A stretch of 64,000 nucleotides of DNA from Glycomyces lechevalierae (GTDB lineage Bacteria; Actinomycetota; Actinomycetes; Mycobacteriales; Micromonosporaceae), in contig NZ_JAPZVQ010000009.1 of NCBI RefSeq assembly GCF_027622945.1, forward strand, positions 51,102-115,101, read 5' to 3'. A model generated the notes under the pieces. That model was given only the letters and a program-made list of their open reading frames with translations, was not told the origin of the DNA and made no database searches. How positions within the stretch are numbered: the stretch's first letter is position 1; every line of letters starts with the position of its first letter. Of this stretch, positions 1 to 9,505 are shown piece by piece. A program made the translations under genes and the position numbers.

Positions 1-108
1 GCCCCGGGGGCCCCCGCCGGGTTGTGGGGGCGGCCCCCCCCCCCCCCCCGCCCCCGCGGGGGGGGGGCCCCCCCCCCCCCCCCCGCTTCCACGTGCCCGC
101 GGTCGTAC
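1..108. other. Low-complexity G/C homopolymer stretch at window edge
   Basis: Runs of C up to 17 and of G up to 9 fill roughly the first 85 bases, with no gene or signal. Such homopolymer tracts at a sequence end often reflect assembly or base-calling trouble, but a genuine simple-sequence tract downstream of the SUMF1-like gene cannot be excluded. Confidence 0.5.
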
Positions 109-750
109 TCAAGAGGCGTTGCGCGCCAGGCGGAAGCCGAGGTCGTCGATGCGGAGCGTCGGCATGGTCCGGCGGCGCACGCCCGCCCGGCAGGACCAGT
201 GCTCGTCGAACCAGCCGCCGCCCTTGATGACGCGGTAGTCCTTGTAGACCTCGGCGTCGTAGACGTCCCAGCACCATTCCCAGGCGTTGCCGATCATGTC
301 GTGCAGGCCCCACGCGTTCGGCGCCTTCTCGCCGCCGCGGTGCAGGCGCTCGCCGGAGTTGTCCCGGTACCAGGCGATCTCGTCGAGCTCGCCGTAACGG
401 GGGCCGGTCGTGCCGGCCCGGCAGGCGTGCTCCCATTCGGCCTCGGTCGGCAGCCGGTACCCGTCGGCGGCGCGGTCCCACACCACGGCTCCGCCCTCGC
501 CCGCCGCGCCGGTGACCGTGTAGGCGGGTCGCAGGCCCGCCCGCTCGGAAGCGCGGTTGCAGTAGTCGACGGCCTCGAACCAGGACGTGTTCACCGCGGG
601 CAGCAGATCGTCGGCACTCCCGCGCGCCTCGCCGATCTCGCACTGCGCGACCTGCAACGGCGACAACAGGAACGGTGCGACCTCGACCGTCCAGCTCCGC
701 TCGGTGCGCCGGTCGGTGATCGTCACGGCCCCGGCTTCGATCCTCTGCAT
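109..750 (-). CDS. SUMF1 / formylglycine-generating-enzyme-like domain protein
   Basis: 213 residues with the SUMF1 (FGE-sulfatase) fold signatures in order: an N-terminal strand region, NTSWFEAVDYCNRAS, a YRLPTEAEWEHACRAGT block near residue 95, then NAWGLHDMIGNAWEWCWD, and a terminal GGGWFDEHWSCRAGVRRR...GFRLAR block. Members either oxidise cysteine to formylglycine, act in sulfur-metabolite oxidation (EgtB type) or are non-catalytic. The paired active-site cysteines of true FGE are not obvious; only one Cys lies in the terminal GG-W-C block. I therefore assign the domain, not the reaction. No operon partner is visible. The protein is shorter than most family members. Confidence 0.8.
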   Translation of the reverse strand: MQRIEAGAVTITDRRTERSWTVEVAPFLLSPLQVAQCEIGEARGSADDLLPAVNTSWFEAVDYCNRASERAGLRPAYTVTGAAGEGGAVVWDRAADGYRLPTEAEWEHACRAGTTGPRYGELDEIAWYRDNSGERLHRGGEKAPNAWGLHDMIGNAWEWCWDVYDAEVYKDYRVIKGGGWFDEHWSCRAGVRRRTMPTLRIDDLGFRLARNAS

Positions 751-889
751 CGCCGAATCCTAGGCCTCCGGCCGGCCACGACCGGACGCTCGTGATCCAC
801 GACACCTTTCAGGCGTCGCTGTCACGTTCGCGGCGCGCGGCGGTTCAACCGGATGTAAGCGTCCCCGCGAATCGAACCGGAGCATTCCC

Positions 890-1237
890 ATGGCCATCGC
901 CCACGTCATCGTCACCATCGCCGCCGCGCTCTGGGTCGGATTCTCGGCCTACTCGCTGCTCACCAAGGCGGCCTTCGTCATCGAGCCTTTGCAGCACTAC
1001 GGGGTGCCGCAGTCGTGGTGGGCCCCGCTCGGCCTGCTCAAGGCCGCCGGGGCGGTGGGCCTGCTCGTCGGCCTGGTGATCCCGTGGATCGGGGTCGCCG
1101 CGGCCGTCGGCGTCATCCTCTACTTCAGCGGCGCGGTCGTCACCGTGCTGCGGGCCCGCTCATACGCGACGGTGGCGTACCCGGTCCTGTACCTGGTCCC
1201 GACCGCCGCCGCACTCGTCCTCGGCGTCCTCGCCTGA
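890..1237 (+). CDS. DoxX-family small membrane protein
   Basis: 115 residues, almost entirely hydrophobic, with four predicted membrane helices and the LLKAAGAVGLLVGL segment typical of the DoxX / DoxX-like family. The physiological substrate of this family is unclear; members sit in the inner membrane and are often linked to redox or stress functions. ATG follows a CCGGAG ribosome-binding site. The gene is monocistronic and convergent with the AhpD-like gene that follows. Confidence 0.75.
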   Translation: MAIAHVIVTIAAALWVGFSAYSLLTKAAFVIEPLQHYGVPQSWWAPLGLLKAAGAVGLLVGLVIPWIGVAAAVGVILYFSGAVVTVLRARSYATVAYPVLYLVPTAAALVLGVLA

Positions 1238-1288
1238 GCCCGCGCACAGGACAGGGCCCGCGCCGCGCGCGGGCCCTGAACGGTGTTC

Positions 1289-1759
1289 CTACTTCTGCCA
1301 CTGCTCGGCGAAGGAGACGCCGACCTTCGGGCTGCCGATGAGGGCCAGCGGGATGAAGTACCCGATCTGGCCGAGGACCCCCGTGAGTACCACGAGCTCC
1401 TTGTCGCTGAAGTGCTTCGCGGCCTCGTCGAACAGCTCGTCGCTGACGCGCTCGCCGGTCGGGTTCGGCGTGTGCACGGCCTCGGTGAGCGCGAGGGCGG
1501 CCCGCTCGGCTTCGGTGAAGTACGGCGAGGTGCGCCAGGTGGCGACGGCGCCGAGCCGCTCGGGGGTGTCCTCGGCTTCGCCGAGCTGGCGGGCCGTGAA
1601 GTAGGAGCTGCCGACCAGCTGGCCGACGCGCAGGCCCACCAGGGTGACCAGCTCCTTGGGAAGCACGCCCTCCTCGTTCACGCGGTTGACGGCCGCGGCG
1701 ATCTCGCCGACGACGGGAAGGTGCTGGGCGGGGTTCTCGATGCGAGGTGAAGTGCTCAT
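1289..1759 (-). CDS. Carboxymuconolactone decarboxylase-like (AhpD-fold) protein, copy A
   Basis: 156 residues, all-helical AhpD/CMD fold: 'LVTLVGLRVGQLVGSSYFTARQL', then 'FTEAERAALALTEAVHTP...VSDELFDEAAKHFSDKELVVL...IGYFIPLAL'. Active AhpD-type proteins carry a CxxC pair in the first block; here the positions are VGSSYF, so no thiol couple is present and peroxidase activity is unlikely. It is a tandem paralogue of the gene at 1930-2412, same strand, about 170 bp apart. Function unknown beyond the fold. Confidence 0.75.
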   Translation of the reverse strand: MSTSPRIENPAQHLPVVGEIAAAVNRVNEEGVLPKELVTLVGLRVGQLVGSSYFTARQLGEAEDTPERLGAVATWRTSPYFTEAERAALALTEAVHTPNPTGERVSDELFDEAAKHFSDKELVVLTGVLGQIGYFIPLALIGSPKVGVSFAEQWQK

Positions 1760-1929
1760 GACGGTGTTCCTTTCTCGTCTTTCCGGTACACCGCCATGAC
1801 GGATGCCGCCGCGCCGATGTGACCGCCCGAGCCGATCCTCCGTCCGTGATGCCGGTCACTTCCGATGAGTTCGGCAGGGCGGCAACGAAAAAGGGCCCGC
1901 GCCGAGCGCGGGCCCTCGCCGTCGTGCCT

Positions 1930-2412
1930 TCACTGCCTCCACTGCTTGGACGGGGAGGTGCCGGGGATCGGCTGGCCGATGACCGCCAGCGGGACGAAGA
2001 ACCCGATCTGGCCGATCACGGTCGCGAGCGTCACGAGCCCCTCCTCGTCGTAGTGCTTCGCGGCCTCGGCGTACACCTCGTCGGTGACGCGCTGCCCGGT
2101 GGGGCTCTCGGTGAAGACCGCTTCGGCGAGGGCGAGCGCGGCCCGCTCGGCGTCGTCGAAGACCGCGGCGTCCTTCCAGTCGGCGACGGCGCCGATCCGC
2201 TCCTCGGTCTCGCCGATGCCGCGGAGGATGTTGACCTGCAGGGTCGTGAGGTACTCGCTCTGGAAGATCTGACCGATGCGGAGCTGCACCAGGGAGATGG
2301 TGGCGCGCGGGATCGAGCCGTTGCCGGTGGCCTGGTAGAGGACCTTGGTGGCGTCGTTGACGGCGGGGACGAGGGAGCCGGGGTTCGGGAAGCGGGGCGT
2401 GGTGGCGCTCAT
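1930..2412 (-). CDS. Carboxymuconolactone decarboxylase-like (AhpD-fold) protein, copy B
   Basis: 160 residues. Same architecture as copy A: 'ISLVQLRIGQIFQSEYLTTLQVNI', 'FDDAERAALALAEAVFTESPTGQRVTDEVYAEAAKHYDEEGLVTLATVIGQIGFFVPLAV'. The usual CxxC is replaced by IFQSEY, so this copy is also thiol-less. The two paralogues share most helix-defining residues and lie head to tail, indicating a local duplication. It is followed upstream by the LysR gene but separated by about 115 bp, so probably independently expressed. Confidence 0.75.
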   Translation of the reverse strand: MSATTPRFPNPGSLVPAVNDATKVLYQATGNGSIPRATISLVQLRIGQIFQSEYLTTLQVNILRGIGETEERIGAVADWKDAAVFDDAERAALALAEAVFTESPTGQRVTDEVYAEAAKHYDEEGLVTLATVIGQIGFFVPLAVIGQPIPGTSPSKQWRQ

Positions 2413-2527
2413 GGCTGTCTGCCTTCTTTCTCGTTGTGCTCTATGCCCTTATGACGGATGGCGGGCGGCGGATGTGACCGGATCGGACCGGTGTTCTTTC
2501 ACCGCATCGCCGCTCCGGCTCACGGCC

Positions 2528-3403
2528 TCACCGCTCGGCGAGTTCGCGGACGACCTCGACGAAGCCGCGCACGAGCGGCGAATCGTCGAATCCGCGCCAG
2601 GCCAGGGCCACCCGCAGCGGCTCGGCGTCCGTGAGCGGCACCCAGACCAGGTCCGGCCGGGCGTAGTACGCGGCCATGCTCTGCGGCGCGAAGCAGATCG
2701 CGGCGCCCTCGGCGACCTGCTCCAGCATCTCCTCGACGTTGTCGTTCTGCGGTCCCCACAACGGCTCCGAGCCGTCCGGCCTCGGATTGACGGCCCACCA
2801 GTCGACCCAGTCGCGCGGCGCCTTGTCCGTCCACATGAGGGGTTCGCTGTTCGTCTCGACCACGCTCACGCCCTCGCGCGACGCCAGCCGGTGCCCGACA
2901 GGGAGGCCTACCACGCGCGGCTCGGAGTGGACGACCACGCTGCGGCAGCGGGTGAGATCTGCAGGGAGCCAGACGAAAGCGACGTCCACTTGGCCCTCGC
3001 GCAGCGCCGGTCCCTCACCGCCCCAGTCGAACCGCCGGGGCACCACCCGCACGTCCGGGTGCCGCCGGGCGAACTCGGCGCGGGCCCGCGTGGTCAACTC
3101 GCCCGCGCCGCTCGCCTCGAAACCGACCCGCAGGACCTGGCCGAGACGGTGCCGGTCGGCAACGGCCGCAACCCGTTCCGCGGCGGCGACCGCTTCGGCC
3201 GCTGCGGCCAGGACCTCCCGGCCCGCCTCGGTCGGCACGACCCCGGACGGGTTGCGGTCGAAGACCCGCAGCCCGATCTCGGCCTCGAACCGCTTGAGCG
3301 CGTATGAAAGCGCGGGCTGGCTGACGTACAGCGCGTTCGCCGCCCGCCCGAGGTTCCCATGCTCGGCTATCACCGTCACATACCGCAGTTGCCGCAACTC
3401 CAC
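2528..3403 (-). CDS. LysR-family transcriptional regulator
   Basis: 291 residues from a GTG start giving VELRQLRYVTVIAEHGNLGR. The N-terminal winged HTH (residues about 1-60, ...AANALYVSQPALSYALKRFE) is followed by a LysR substrate-binding domain with periplasmic-binding fold. The frame stays open upstream, but the canonical LysR N-terminus begins at this GTG. The gene is divergent from an SDR oxidoreductase 105 bp away, the usual layout for a LysR regulator and its target; a perfect inverted repeat lies between them. The inducer is unknown. Confidence 0.9.
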   Translation of the reverse strand: MELRQLRYVTVIAEHGNLGRAANALYVSQPALSYALKRFEAEIGLRVFDRNPSGVVPTEAGREVLAAAAEAVAAAERVAAVADRHRLGQVLRVGFEASGAGELTTRARAEFARRHPDVRVVPRRFDWGGEGPALREGQVDVAFVWLPADLTRCRSVVVHSEPRVVGLPVGHRLASREGVSVVETNSEPLMWTDKAPRDWVDWWAVNPRPDGSEPLWGPQNDNVEEMLEQVAEGAAICFAPQSMAAYYARPDLVWVPLTDAEPLRVALAWRGFDDSPLVRGFVEVVRELAER

Positions 3404-3411
3404 GCAGCGAT

Positions 3412-3428
3412 CATAAACGCCGTTTATG
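3412..3428. promoter_or_regulatory. Inverted repeat, candidate LysR operator
   Basis: CATAAAC-GCC-GTTTATG, a perfect 7-bp dyad 9 bp upstream of the LysR start codon and 80 bp upstream of the SDR start. It contains a T-N11-A core, the generic LysR-type box. The position supports autoregulation and control of the SDR gene; this is inference from sequence and layout. Confidence 0.65.
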
Positions 3429-3508
3429 ACATCTTCCGAAATCGGTATTGGACGCTCCCCATCCCCCAGGGGGATAAAGGAACCGCACACAGCACTGGAA
3501 GGAACCCC

Positions 3509-4366
3509 ATGAGCGACAACCCCACCCGCGCCGCCGAAGGCCGCGTCTGGCTCATCACCGGCGCCTCCTCCGGCTTCGGCCGCGCGCTCGCCGAGGCCGC
3601 GCTCGCCAAGGGCGACACCGTGATCGCGACGGCCCGCAAGCCCGAGACCCTCGACGACCTGGCCGCCGCCCACCCCGGCCGGGCGATCCCGGTGGCGCTC
3701 GACGTCACCGACCCGGCCCGGATCAAGGCGGTCGTGGCCGAGGCCGTGCTCTGGTACGGCCGCATCGACGTCCTGGTCAACAACGCCGGACGCGGGCACA
3801 TCGGCGCGGTCGAGGAGACCACGGACGCCGAGCTCCGCGCCCTCATGGACCTGCACTTCTTCGGTCCCGCCGACCTCGTGCGGGCCGTCCTCCCGCACAT
3901 GCGCGCCCAGGGGAGCGGCGCGATCGTGCAGTTCAGCAGCATGGGCGGGCGCATGTCGTTCCCCGGCGTGGGCGCCTACTCCGCCACGAAGTACGCGCTC
4001 GAGGGGCTCAGCGACGCGCTCGTGGCCGAGGTCGCGCCGCACGGGATCGACGTGCTCGTGGTCGAGCCGGGCGCGTTCCGGACCGGCCTGACCAGCGGCT
4101 CGCAGACGACCTCGGCGCCGCTCGACGCCTACGAGGAGACCGTGGGGCCCTTCAGGACTGCGTTCCCCGACTCGAACGGCAAGGAGCCGGGCGACCCGGC
4201 GAAGGCGGCCGCCGCGGTCCTCGAAGCCCTTGCGGCCGAGCAGGTCCCGCTGCGCCTCGTGCTGGGAAACGACGCGGCGGACGCGATCGGCGGCGCGCTC
4301 AAGTCCCAGGTCGAAGAGCTCGCCGCGTGGGAGCACGTCTCGCGCGGGACCGACTTCGACGCTTGA
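3509..4366 (+). CDS. Short-chain dehydrogenase/reductase (SDR)
   Basis: 285 residues. Classical SDR: dinucleotide-binding TGASSGFG (about residues 17-24), NNAG (about 91-94), catalytic Ser in QFSSMGG and the YSATK Tyr-Lys pair, then VEPGAFRTGL. It would catalyse NAD(P)(H)-dependent oxidoreduction of an unidentified alcohol or ketone in the cytoplasm. The ATG follows GGAAGGAACCCC. It is divergent from the LysR gene and probably its regulatory target. Confidence 0.9.
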   Translation: MSDNPTRAAEGRVWLITGASSGFGRALAEAALAKGDTVIATARKPETLDDLAAAHPGRAIPVALDVTDPARIKAVVAEAVLWYGRIDVLVNNAGRGHIGAVEETTDAELRALMDLHFFGPADLVRAVLPHMRAQGSGAIVQFSSMGGRMSFPGVGAYSATKYALEGLSDALVAEVAPHGIDVLVVEPGAFRTGLTSGSQTTSAPLDAYEETVGPFRTAFPDSNGKEPGDPAKAAAAVLEALAAEQVPLRLVLGNDAADAIGGALKSQVEELAAWEHVSRGTDFDA

Positions 4367-4388
4367 CGCTCAGGGCCCGTCGGCGACT

Positions 4389-4775
4389 TCACTGACGGGC
4401 CTTCGCGGTCAGCAGCCAGCGCCACCGCGGCAGTTCCGCGATGAGGCTCGCGATCGTCAAGGCGCTCAGAGCGGCCGCGGCCCACCAGGGCCAGGCGATC
4501 CAGGCGGCGACGACGCCGCCGGCCATGGTCGCGGCGAGGATCACGATGGTCACCCAGCCGGGGACGGGGACGTGGGCCTGCGGTTTGTCGCCGGGCGTGG
4601 CGTAGACGGTGGGGAGTGCGATCGCGGCGAGGACCACGGCGATGGCGAGGGGCAGCGAGATCTGGGCGAAGGCCGTGCCGATGGCGCCCCAGGCGCCGAG
4701 CTCGGTGGCGAAGCGCAGGAGGGAGGCTTTCCGCCGGGTCGGCGAGGCTGCACCCAGTTCGTGAACGGGAGTCAT
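4389..4775 (-). CDS. YrdB/DUF2568-like membrane protein
   Basis: 128 residues with four hydrophobic segments and the family-like opening LLRFATELGAWGAIGTAF plus LPTVYATPGDKPQ after the second helix, as in the YrdB (DUF2568) family. Function of the family is unknown. It is convergent with the SDR gene (22 bp between stops) and lies downstream of dnaE, separated from it by a hairpin. Confidence 0.7.
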   Translation of the reverse strand: MTPVHELGAASPTRRKASLLRFATELGAWGAIGTAFAQISLPLAIAVVLAAIALPTVYATPGDKPQAHVPVPGWVTIVILAATMAGGVVAAWIAWPWWAAAALSALTIASLIAELPRWRWLLTAKARQ

Positions 4776-4829
4776 GTCGTCATCCTTGCGCAGTGCGCGG
4801 TGGACGGCGGGACCGGTAGCCGGAATGCG

Positions 4830-4866
4830 AAGGGCCCGGCCGCGTTGCAGCGGCCGGGCCCTTTTT
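4830..4866. terminator. GC-rich hairpin downstream of dnaE
   Basis: AAGGGCCCGGCCGC, loop GTTGCA, GCGGCCGGGCCCTT: a 14-bp stem ending 9 bp from the dnaE stop codon. The T-run lies on the plus-strand side (TTTTT at 4862-4866), so it is strongest as a plus-strand terminator, but it can also act on dnaE transcripts. Confidence 0.6.
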
Positions 4867-4874
4867 CCATGCTT

Positions 4875-7800
4875 CTAGCCGACGAGGGCGCCGACGCCGA
4901 GGATCGCCTTGAGGTCGGCCGAGAGTTCGACCGAGGGCCGCACGCGCCACTGGTCGCCGAGGGCGAGCAGGGTGGTCTTGGGTCCGTTGGCGAGCTGGAC
5001 TCGGACCTGGGCTTCGCCGCGGTGGGTCTTGAACGTGTCGGAGAGCTTCTCGATGAGGTCCTGGTTCACCGCGGCCGCCCTGAGCGCCAACGTGATCGGC
5101 GCCGAGTTCGCTTCGGGGCCGGTCGAGGTGTCGAGGACGGCGAGGTCCTGGGCGATGAGCTGCGCGGTGCCGTCGCGGCGGTCGAGCTTGCCCTTGACGC
5201 AGCACACGAGGTCGTCCGCGAGCGAGTCGGAGACGAGCTCGTACGTGTTGGGGAAGAACCGGACCTCGATCGAGCCGGCCAGGTCCTCCAGGGTCGCGGA
5301 GGCCCACAGCTTGCCCTGCTTGGTGACGCGCTTGGCAACGTTCTGGAGGATGCCGGCGACGCGCACGTTCGCACCGTCGGCGATCTCCTCGCCGTGGAGC
5401 GCGGCGATGGGGCGGTCGGCGTTGGAGGAGAGCAGCCGCTCGAAGCCGTTGAGCGGGTGGTCGGAGACGTAGAGGCCGAGCATTTCGCGTTCGAAGGCGA
5501 GCTTGTCGCGGCGGTCCCATTCGTCGTCGGCGATGGTGAGGTCGACGCCGAGGGTCTCGGTGGTGTCCTCCATCATGCCGCCGAACAGGTCGAACTGACC
5601 GCGGGCCTCCTCCTTCTTGATGGAGACCATGGCGTCGATCGCCTTCTCGTGCACTTCGGCGAGGCCGCGGCGGGCGTGCCCGAGGGAGTCGAACGCGCCG
5701 GCCTTGATCAGCGATTCGACGGTGCGCTTGTTGCAGACCGGGGCGGGGACCTTCTGGAGGAAGTCCTTGAAGTCGGCGTAGGCGCCCTTCTCCTCGCGGG
5801 CCTCGATGATGCCGGCGACGACGTTCGCGCCGACGTTGCGGACCGCGCCCATGCCGTAGCGGATGTCCTTGCCGACCGGGTGGAACATGTGGCGCGACTC
5901 GTTGACGTCCGGGGGCATGACGGTGATGCCCATGCGGCGGCATTCGGAGAGGTAGATCGCGGCCTTGTCCTTGGAGTCGCCCACGGAGGTGAGCAGCGCG
6001 GACATGTACTCGGCGGGGTAGTTGGCCTTGAGGTAGGCGGTCCAGTACCCGACGAGGGCGTAGCCGGCGGCGTGCGACTTGTTGAACGCGTAGCCGGCGA
6101 AGGGGAGCATGATGTCCCACAGGGTCTTGATCGAGTCCTTGGAGTAGCCGTTGCCGAGCATGCCGGCCTCGTAGTCGGCGTACATCTTCTCCAGGACGTC
6201 GATCTTCTTCTTGCCCATGGCCTTGCGGAGCATGTCCGCTTGGCCCATCGTGAAGCCGGCGAGCTTCTGGGCGATGCGCATGATCTGCTCTTGGTAGACG
6301 ATGAGACCGTACGTCTCGGAGAGGATGTCCTCGAGGGCCTCGCCGAGCTCGGGGTGGAGCGGGACGACCTCTTGGCGCTTGTTCTTGCGGTCGGCGTAGT
6401 TGTTGTGCGAGTTCGCGGCCATCGGGCCGGGCCGGTAGAGGGCGTTGACGGCGATGATGTCGTTGAACTCGGTGGGCTGCATGCGCTTCAGGAGTTCGCG
6501 CATGGCCGCGCCGTCGAGCTGGAACACGCCGAGGCTGTCGCCGCGGGCGAGCAGTTCGTAGGCCTTCGGGTCGTCCGTGGGGAGCGTGTCGAGGTCGATC
6601 TCGACGCCCCGGTTGAGCTTGATCGCCTCGATCGCGTCGCCGATGACGGTGAGGTTGCGCAGGCCCAGGAAGTCCATCTTCAGGAGGCCGATGTCCTCGC
6701 AGGACGGGTAGTCCCAGCCGGTGATGATCGAGCCGTCCGGCCTGGCCCACATGGGGATGCAGTCGATCAGGGGCTGCGAGGAGAGGATGACGGCGCAGGC
6801 GTGGACGCCGGCGTTGCGGATCAGGCCTTCGAGGCCGAGCGCGGTGTCGAAGATGGTGCGGACTTCGTTGTCGGTCTCGATGAGGGTGCGGACCTCGCCG
6901 GCCTCCTTGTACCGCGGGTGGTCGGCGTCGAGGATGCCCGAGAGCGGGATGTCGGTCGCGGCGACGGGCGGCGGGAGGGCCTTGGTGATGCGCTCGGCGA
7001 TGGAGAAGCCTGGCTGGCCGTGGTGGACGCGGGCGGCGTCCTTGATCGCGGCCTTGGTCTTGATGGTGCCGAAGGTGATGACCTGGGCGACGAACTCCTT
7101 GCCGTACTTCTCGGTGGCGTAGGTGATCATCTCGCCGCGGCGGCGGTCGTCGAAGTCGATGTCGATGTCGGGCATCGAGACGCGCTCGGGGTTGAGGAAC
7201 CGCTCGAAGAGGAGGCCGTGCTCGATCGGGTCGATGTTCGTGATCTTCATGGCGTACGCGACGAGCGAGCCGGCGGCGGAGCCGCGGCCGGGGCCGACGT
7301 AGATGCCGATGGAGCGGGCGTGGCTGATGAGGTCGGCGACGACGAGGAAGTAGGAGGGGTAGCCGGCGTTGATGATGACGTTGAGCTCGAGGTCGGCGCG
7401 CTCGAGGTAGTCGGCGGGGACCTCTTGGCCGGGGAAGCGGTCCTTGAGGCCGCCGAGGACGAGGTGGCGCAGCCAGGAGCCCTGGTCGTGGCCTTCGGGG
7501 ACGTCGATGACGGGCATGCGGTCCTGGACGGCGAAGATCTCGTCGTAGGACTCGACCATCTCGGCGACGAGGAGCGTGTTCTGGCACCCCTCCTGCCACA
7601 GGTCGTCGGTCTTGATGCCGTACATCTGCTCGGCCGAGCGCAGGAAGTAGCCCTCGCCGTCGAACTTGAACCGCTTCGGGTCGTCCAGGGTGGTGCCCGA
7701 CTGGACGCACAGCAGGGCCGCGTGCGTGGACTTCTGCTCCTCGGTCACGAAGTGGGAGTCGTTCGTGACCAGCGGCTTGATGTTCATCTTGCGGCCCAGC

Positions 7801-8417
7801 TCGTACAGCTCGTCCTTGACGCGCACGTCGATCTGGTTGTTGTGGTCCATGATCTCGAGGAAGAAGTTGTCGGCCCCGAAGATGTCCCGGTAGTCGGAGG
7901 CGGCTTGGTAGGCCTCCTTGGTCTGGCCGAGGCGGAAGCGGGTCTGCACCTCGCCGGAGGGGCAGCCGGTGGTCGCGACGATGCCCTCGGCGTTCTGGGC
8001 GATGAGCTCGCGGTCCATGCGGGGCTTGTAGTAGTAGCCCTCGAAGGAGGCGAGGCTCGACATGCGGAAGAGGTTCCGCAGGCCGGTGGAGCTCTTGGCG
8101 ACCATCGTCATGTGCGTGTAGGAGCCGCCGCCGGAGAGGTCGTCGCCGCGCTGGGACGGCTCGCCCCAGAACACGGGCTTCTTGTGGAAGCGGTCCTGCG
8201 GCGCGATGTAGGCCTCGATGCCGAGGATCGGCTTCACGCCGGTCTTCTTCGCCTGCTGATAGAAGGCGTAGCCGCCGTACATGTTCCCGTGGTCGGTCAT
8301 CGCGATCGCGGGCTGACCCAGTCGCTCCGCCTCTGCGAACAGGGGTTTGAGTTTCGCAGCCCCGTCGAGCATCGAGTACTCGGTGTGCACGTGCAGGTGG
8401 ACGTACTGGTTCGACAC
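4875..8417 (-). CDS. dnaE: DNA polymerase III subunit alpha
   Basis: 1180 residues; the replicative polymerase of the Pol III holoenzyme. It opens with the PHP-domain motif [15 protein letters not shown], has the catalytic aspartates in [12 protein letters not shown] (about residues 413-424), the [23 protein letters not shown] palm/fingers region split across about 770-790, a helix-hairpin-helix segment and a C-terminal OB domain ([18 protein letters not shown]). The frame is open 22 codons upstream, but conservation starts at this GTG, which follows a GGGAG ribosome-binding site. No intein is present. It is divergent from the DUF4192 gene. Confidence 0.97.
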   Translation of the reverse strand: MSNQYVHLHVHTEYSMLDGAAKLKPLFAEAERLGQPAIAMTDHGNMYGGYAFYQQAKKTGVKPILGIEAYIAPQDRFHKKPVFWGEPSQRGDDLSGGGSYTHMTMVAKSSTGLRNLFRMSSLASFEGYYYKPRMDRELIAQNAEGIVATTGCPSGEVQTRFRLGQTKEAYQAASDYRDIFGADNFFLEIMDHNNQIDVRVKDELYELGRKMNIKPLVTNDSHFVTEEQKSTHAALLCVQSGTTLDDPKRFKFDGEGYFLRSAEQMYGIKTDDLWQEGCQNTLLVAEMVESYDEIFAVQDRMPVIDVPEGHDQGSWLRHLVLGGLKDRFPGQEVPADYLERADLELNVIINAGYPSYFLVVADLISHARSIGIYVGPGRGSAAGSLVAYAMKITNIDPIEHGLLFERFLNPERVSMPDIDIDFDDRRRGEMITYATEKYGKEFVAQVITFGTIKTKAAIKDAARVHHGQPGFSIAERITKALPPPVAATDIPLSGILDADHPRYKEAGEVRTLIETDNEVRTIFDTALGLEGLIRNAGVHACAVILSSQPLIDCIPMWARPDGSIITGWDYPSCEDIGLLKMDFLGLRNLTVIGDAIEAIKLNRGVEIDLDTLPTDDPKAYELLARGDSLGVFQLDGAAMRELLKRMQPTEFNDIIAVNALYRPGPMAANSHNNYADRKNKRQEVVPLHPELGEALEDILSETYGLIVYQEQIMRIAQKLAGFTMGQADMLRKAMGKKKIDVLEKMYADYEAGMLGNGYSKDSIKTLWDIMLPFAGYAFNKSHAAGYALVGYWTAYLKANYPAEYMSALLTSVGDSKDKAAIYLSECRRMGITVMPPDVNESRHMFHPVGKDIRYGMGAVRNVGANVVAGIIEAREEKGAYADFKDFLQKVPAPVCNKRTVESLIKAGAFDSLGHARRGLAEVHEKAIDAMVSIKKEEARGQFDLFGGMMEDTTETLGVDLTIADDEWDRRDKLAFEREMLGLYVSDHPLNGFERLLSSNADRPIAALHGEEIADGANVRVAGILQNVAKRVTKQGKLWASATLEDLAGSIEVRFFPNTYELVSDSLADDLVCCVKGKLDRRDGTAQLIAQDLAVLDTSTGPEANSAPITLALRAAAVNQDLIEKLSDTFKTHRGEAQVRVQLANGPKTTLLALGDQWRVRPSVELSADLKAILGVGALVG

Positions 8418-8644
8418 GCTTCGCTCCCGCTTTGACCTGTGGTTTCGCCCGCTGCGGGCCCCCGCGCGGCGCTCTTGCGGCACGGGCGCGGGCGGCCCGG
8501 TTCAGACCTTCCACCCTATCGCCCCGCGCCGGACGGCCGCGCCGACTCCAGGCCCGCGATGCCCTCCCTCTCAGCCCTCCGAGCCGCCCCGGACGGACCC
8601 GCGACGCGCCGCTATCACACTCCGCAAACGGGTCCAAACAATCC

Positions 8645-8664
8645 ACAGGGTGAATTCACCCTGT
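8645..8664. promoter_or_regulatory. 20-bp perfect palindrome upstream of dnaE
   Basis: ACAGGGTGAA followed directly by its reverse complement TTCACCCTGT. It lies 228 bp upstream of the dnaE start and 66 bp upstream of the DUF4192 start. GTGA/TCAC half-sites resemble BldD-type boxes, but identity of the binding protein is only a guess. Confidence 0.6.
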
Positions 8665-8669
8665 TTTAG

Positions 8670-8678
8670 TTATCCACA
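8670..8678 (+). promoter_or_regulatory. DnaA-box-like TTATCCACA
   Basis: Exact match to the consensus TTATCCACA, 6 bp after the 20-bp palindrome. A weaker CAATCCACA lies just before the palindrome (8639-8647). It could link dnaE expression to DnaA activity; inference only. Confidence 0.5.
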
Positions 8679-9449
8679 GGTCAAAAAATAATTCTTGCCA
8701 GTACTAGGCAGGTCACGGACAGTTGTTATATGCACACGACACAAGCGAGAATCCGACTCAACGGCCCCACTGATCTTCTTACGACCGTTCCGCTCCTCCT
8801 GGGTTTCCATCCGGAGCACAGCCTGGTCGTGGTCGGCCTCCTCAAGGGAGAACTCCAGTGCACCTTCCGGGTGGACCTGCCCGGTTCGGCAGACCATCTG
8901 GAGCACCTGCCGGACCTCACGGCGCAGTTGAGCCTCAACGAATGCGACGGCTGCGTGGTCATCGTCTACGGCGAGGCCGAACTCGCGGAGGCGGCCGCCC
9001 AGCGGGTCTCGACCCGGTACCACGCCGCCGGCATCGCACCACTCGACCTGCTGCGGGTGGCCGAGGGCCGCTGGTTCAGCCTCACCTGTGAGAAGGCCTG
9101 CTGCCCGCCCGAAGGCCTGCCGATCCCCGAGACCTCAGCGGCCTCCTGCGAAGTGGCGGTCGCGGGCGGCTACGCGGAGGCGGACCGCAGCGCCATATCG
9201 GCCCAACTGGCCCCGGCCCCCGCCGGAAGCCGCGCGGCTGTGGAACGGGCGGTCTTCAGGGCGCTCACAGTCGACGCCGAAATCGACTGGGTCGTGCAGC
9301 GCGACGTCGACCTCCGCGCGATCGACCACTGGATGGAGACGAACGCCCTCCCCGGACCCGACGGCATCGCCGCCGTGGGCTTGGCCCTCGGCGACCTGGA
9401 CATCCGCGACTACGCGCTGCGGCGCATCAACTCGGGCAAGTTCGAAGGC

Positions 9450-9482
9450 AACCGGGTCGACCTGTGGAGGTGTTCAGATTAC
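9450..9482 (+). other. attL of the integrative element
   Basis: Host half-site AACCGGGTCGAC (9450-9461), predicted crossover dinucleotide CT (9462-9463), then element half-site 9464-9482, GTGGAGGTGTTCAGATTAC. The 7-bp block CTGTGGA (9462-9468) recurs at 20490-20496. Recombining the ends gives an attP whose two 19-nt arms are 13/19 matched as inverted repeats around CT, and an attB whose 12-nt arms match 8/12 around the same CT. Confidence 0.8.
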
Positions 9483-9493
9483 CCCCGGCTTGC

Positions 9494-9499
9494 TAGGCT
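9494..9499 (+). promoter_or_regulatory. -10 box of integrase gene (leaderless)
   Basis: TAGGCT preceded by TG (extended -10), with exactly 6 nt to the ATG at 9506, predicting a leaderless transcript. The -35 region falls inside the element's attP arm, so promoter context differs only upstream between integrated and circular forms. Confidence 0.55.
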
Positions 9500-9505
9500 G
9501 TCAAC

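Larger units (their letters stand above)
8418..8729. other. dnaE/DUF4192 divergent intergenic region
   Basis: 312 bp holding the promoters of dnaE (leftward) and the DUF4192 gene (rightward). The AT-richer part (8580-8729) contains a 20-bp perfect palindrome and a TTATCCACA DnaA-type box, described separately. No further gene is seen. Confidence 0.7.

Noticed and set aside
4230..8435. Very long open frame (1401 codons) on the plus strand opposite dnaE
   Set aside because: Shadow of dnaE's GC-rich third positions; Gly/Asp/Val-rich, no domain, no ribosome-binding site.
9462..9482. tRNA-gene attachment site
   Set aside because: No tRNA fold at either end; the target is a protein-coding gene and the integrase is of the serine type.
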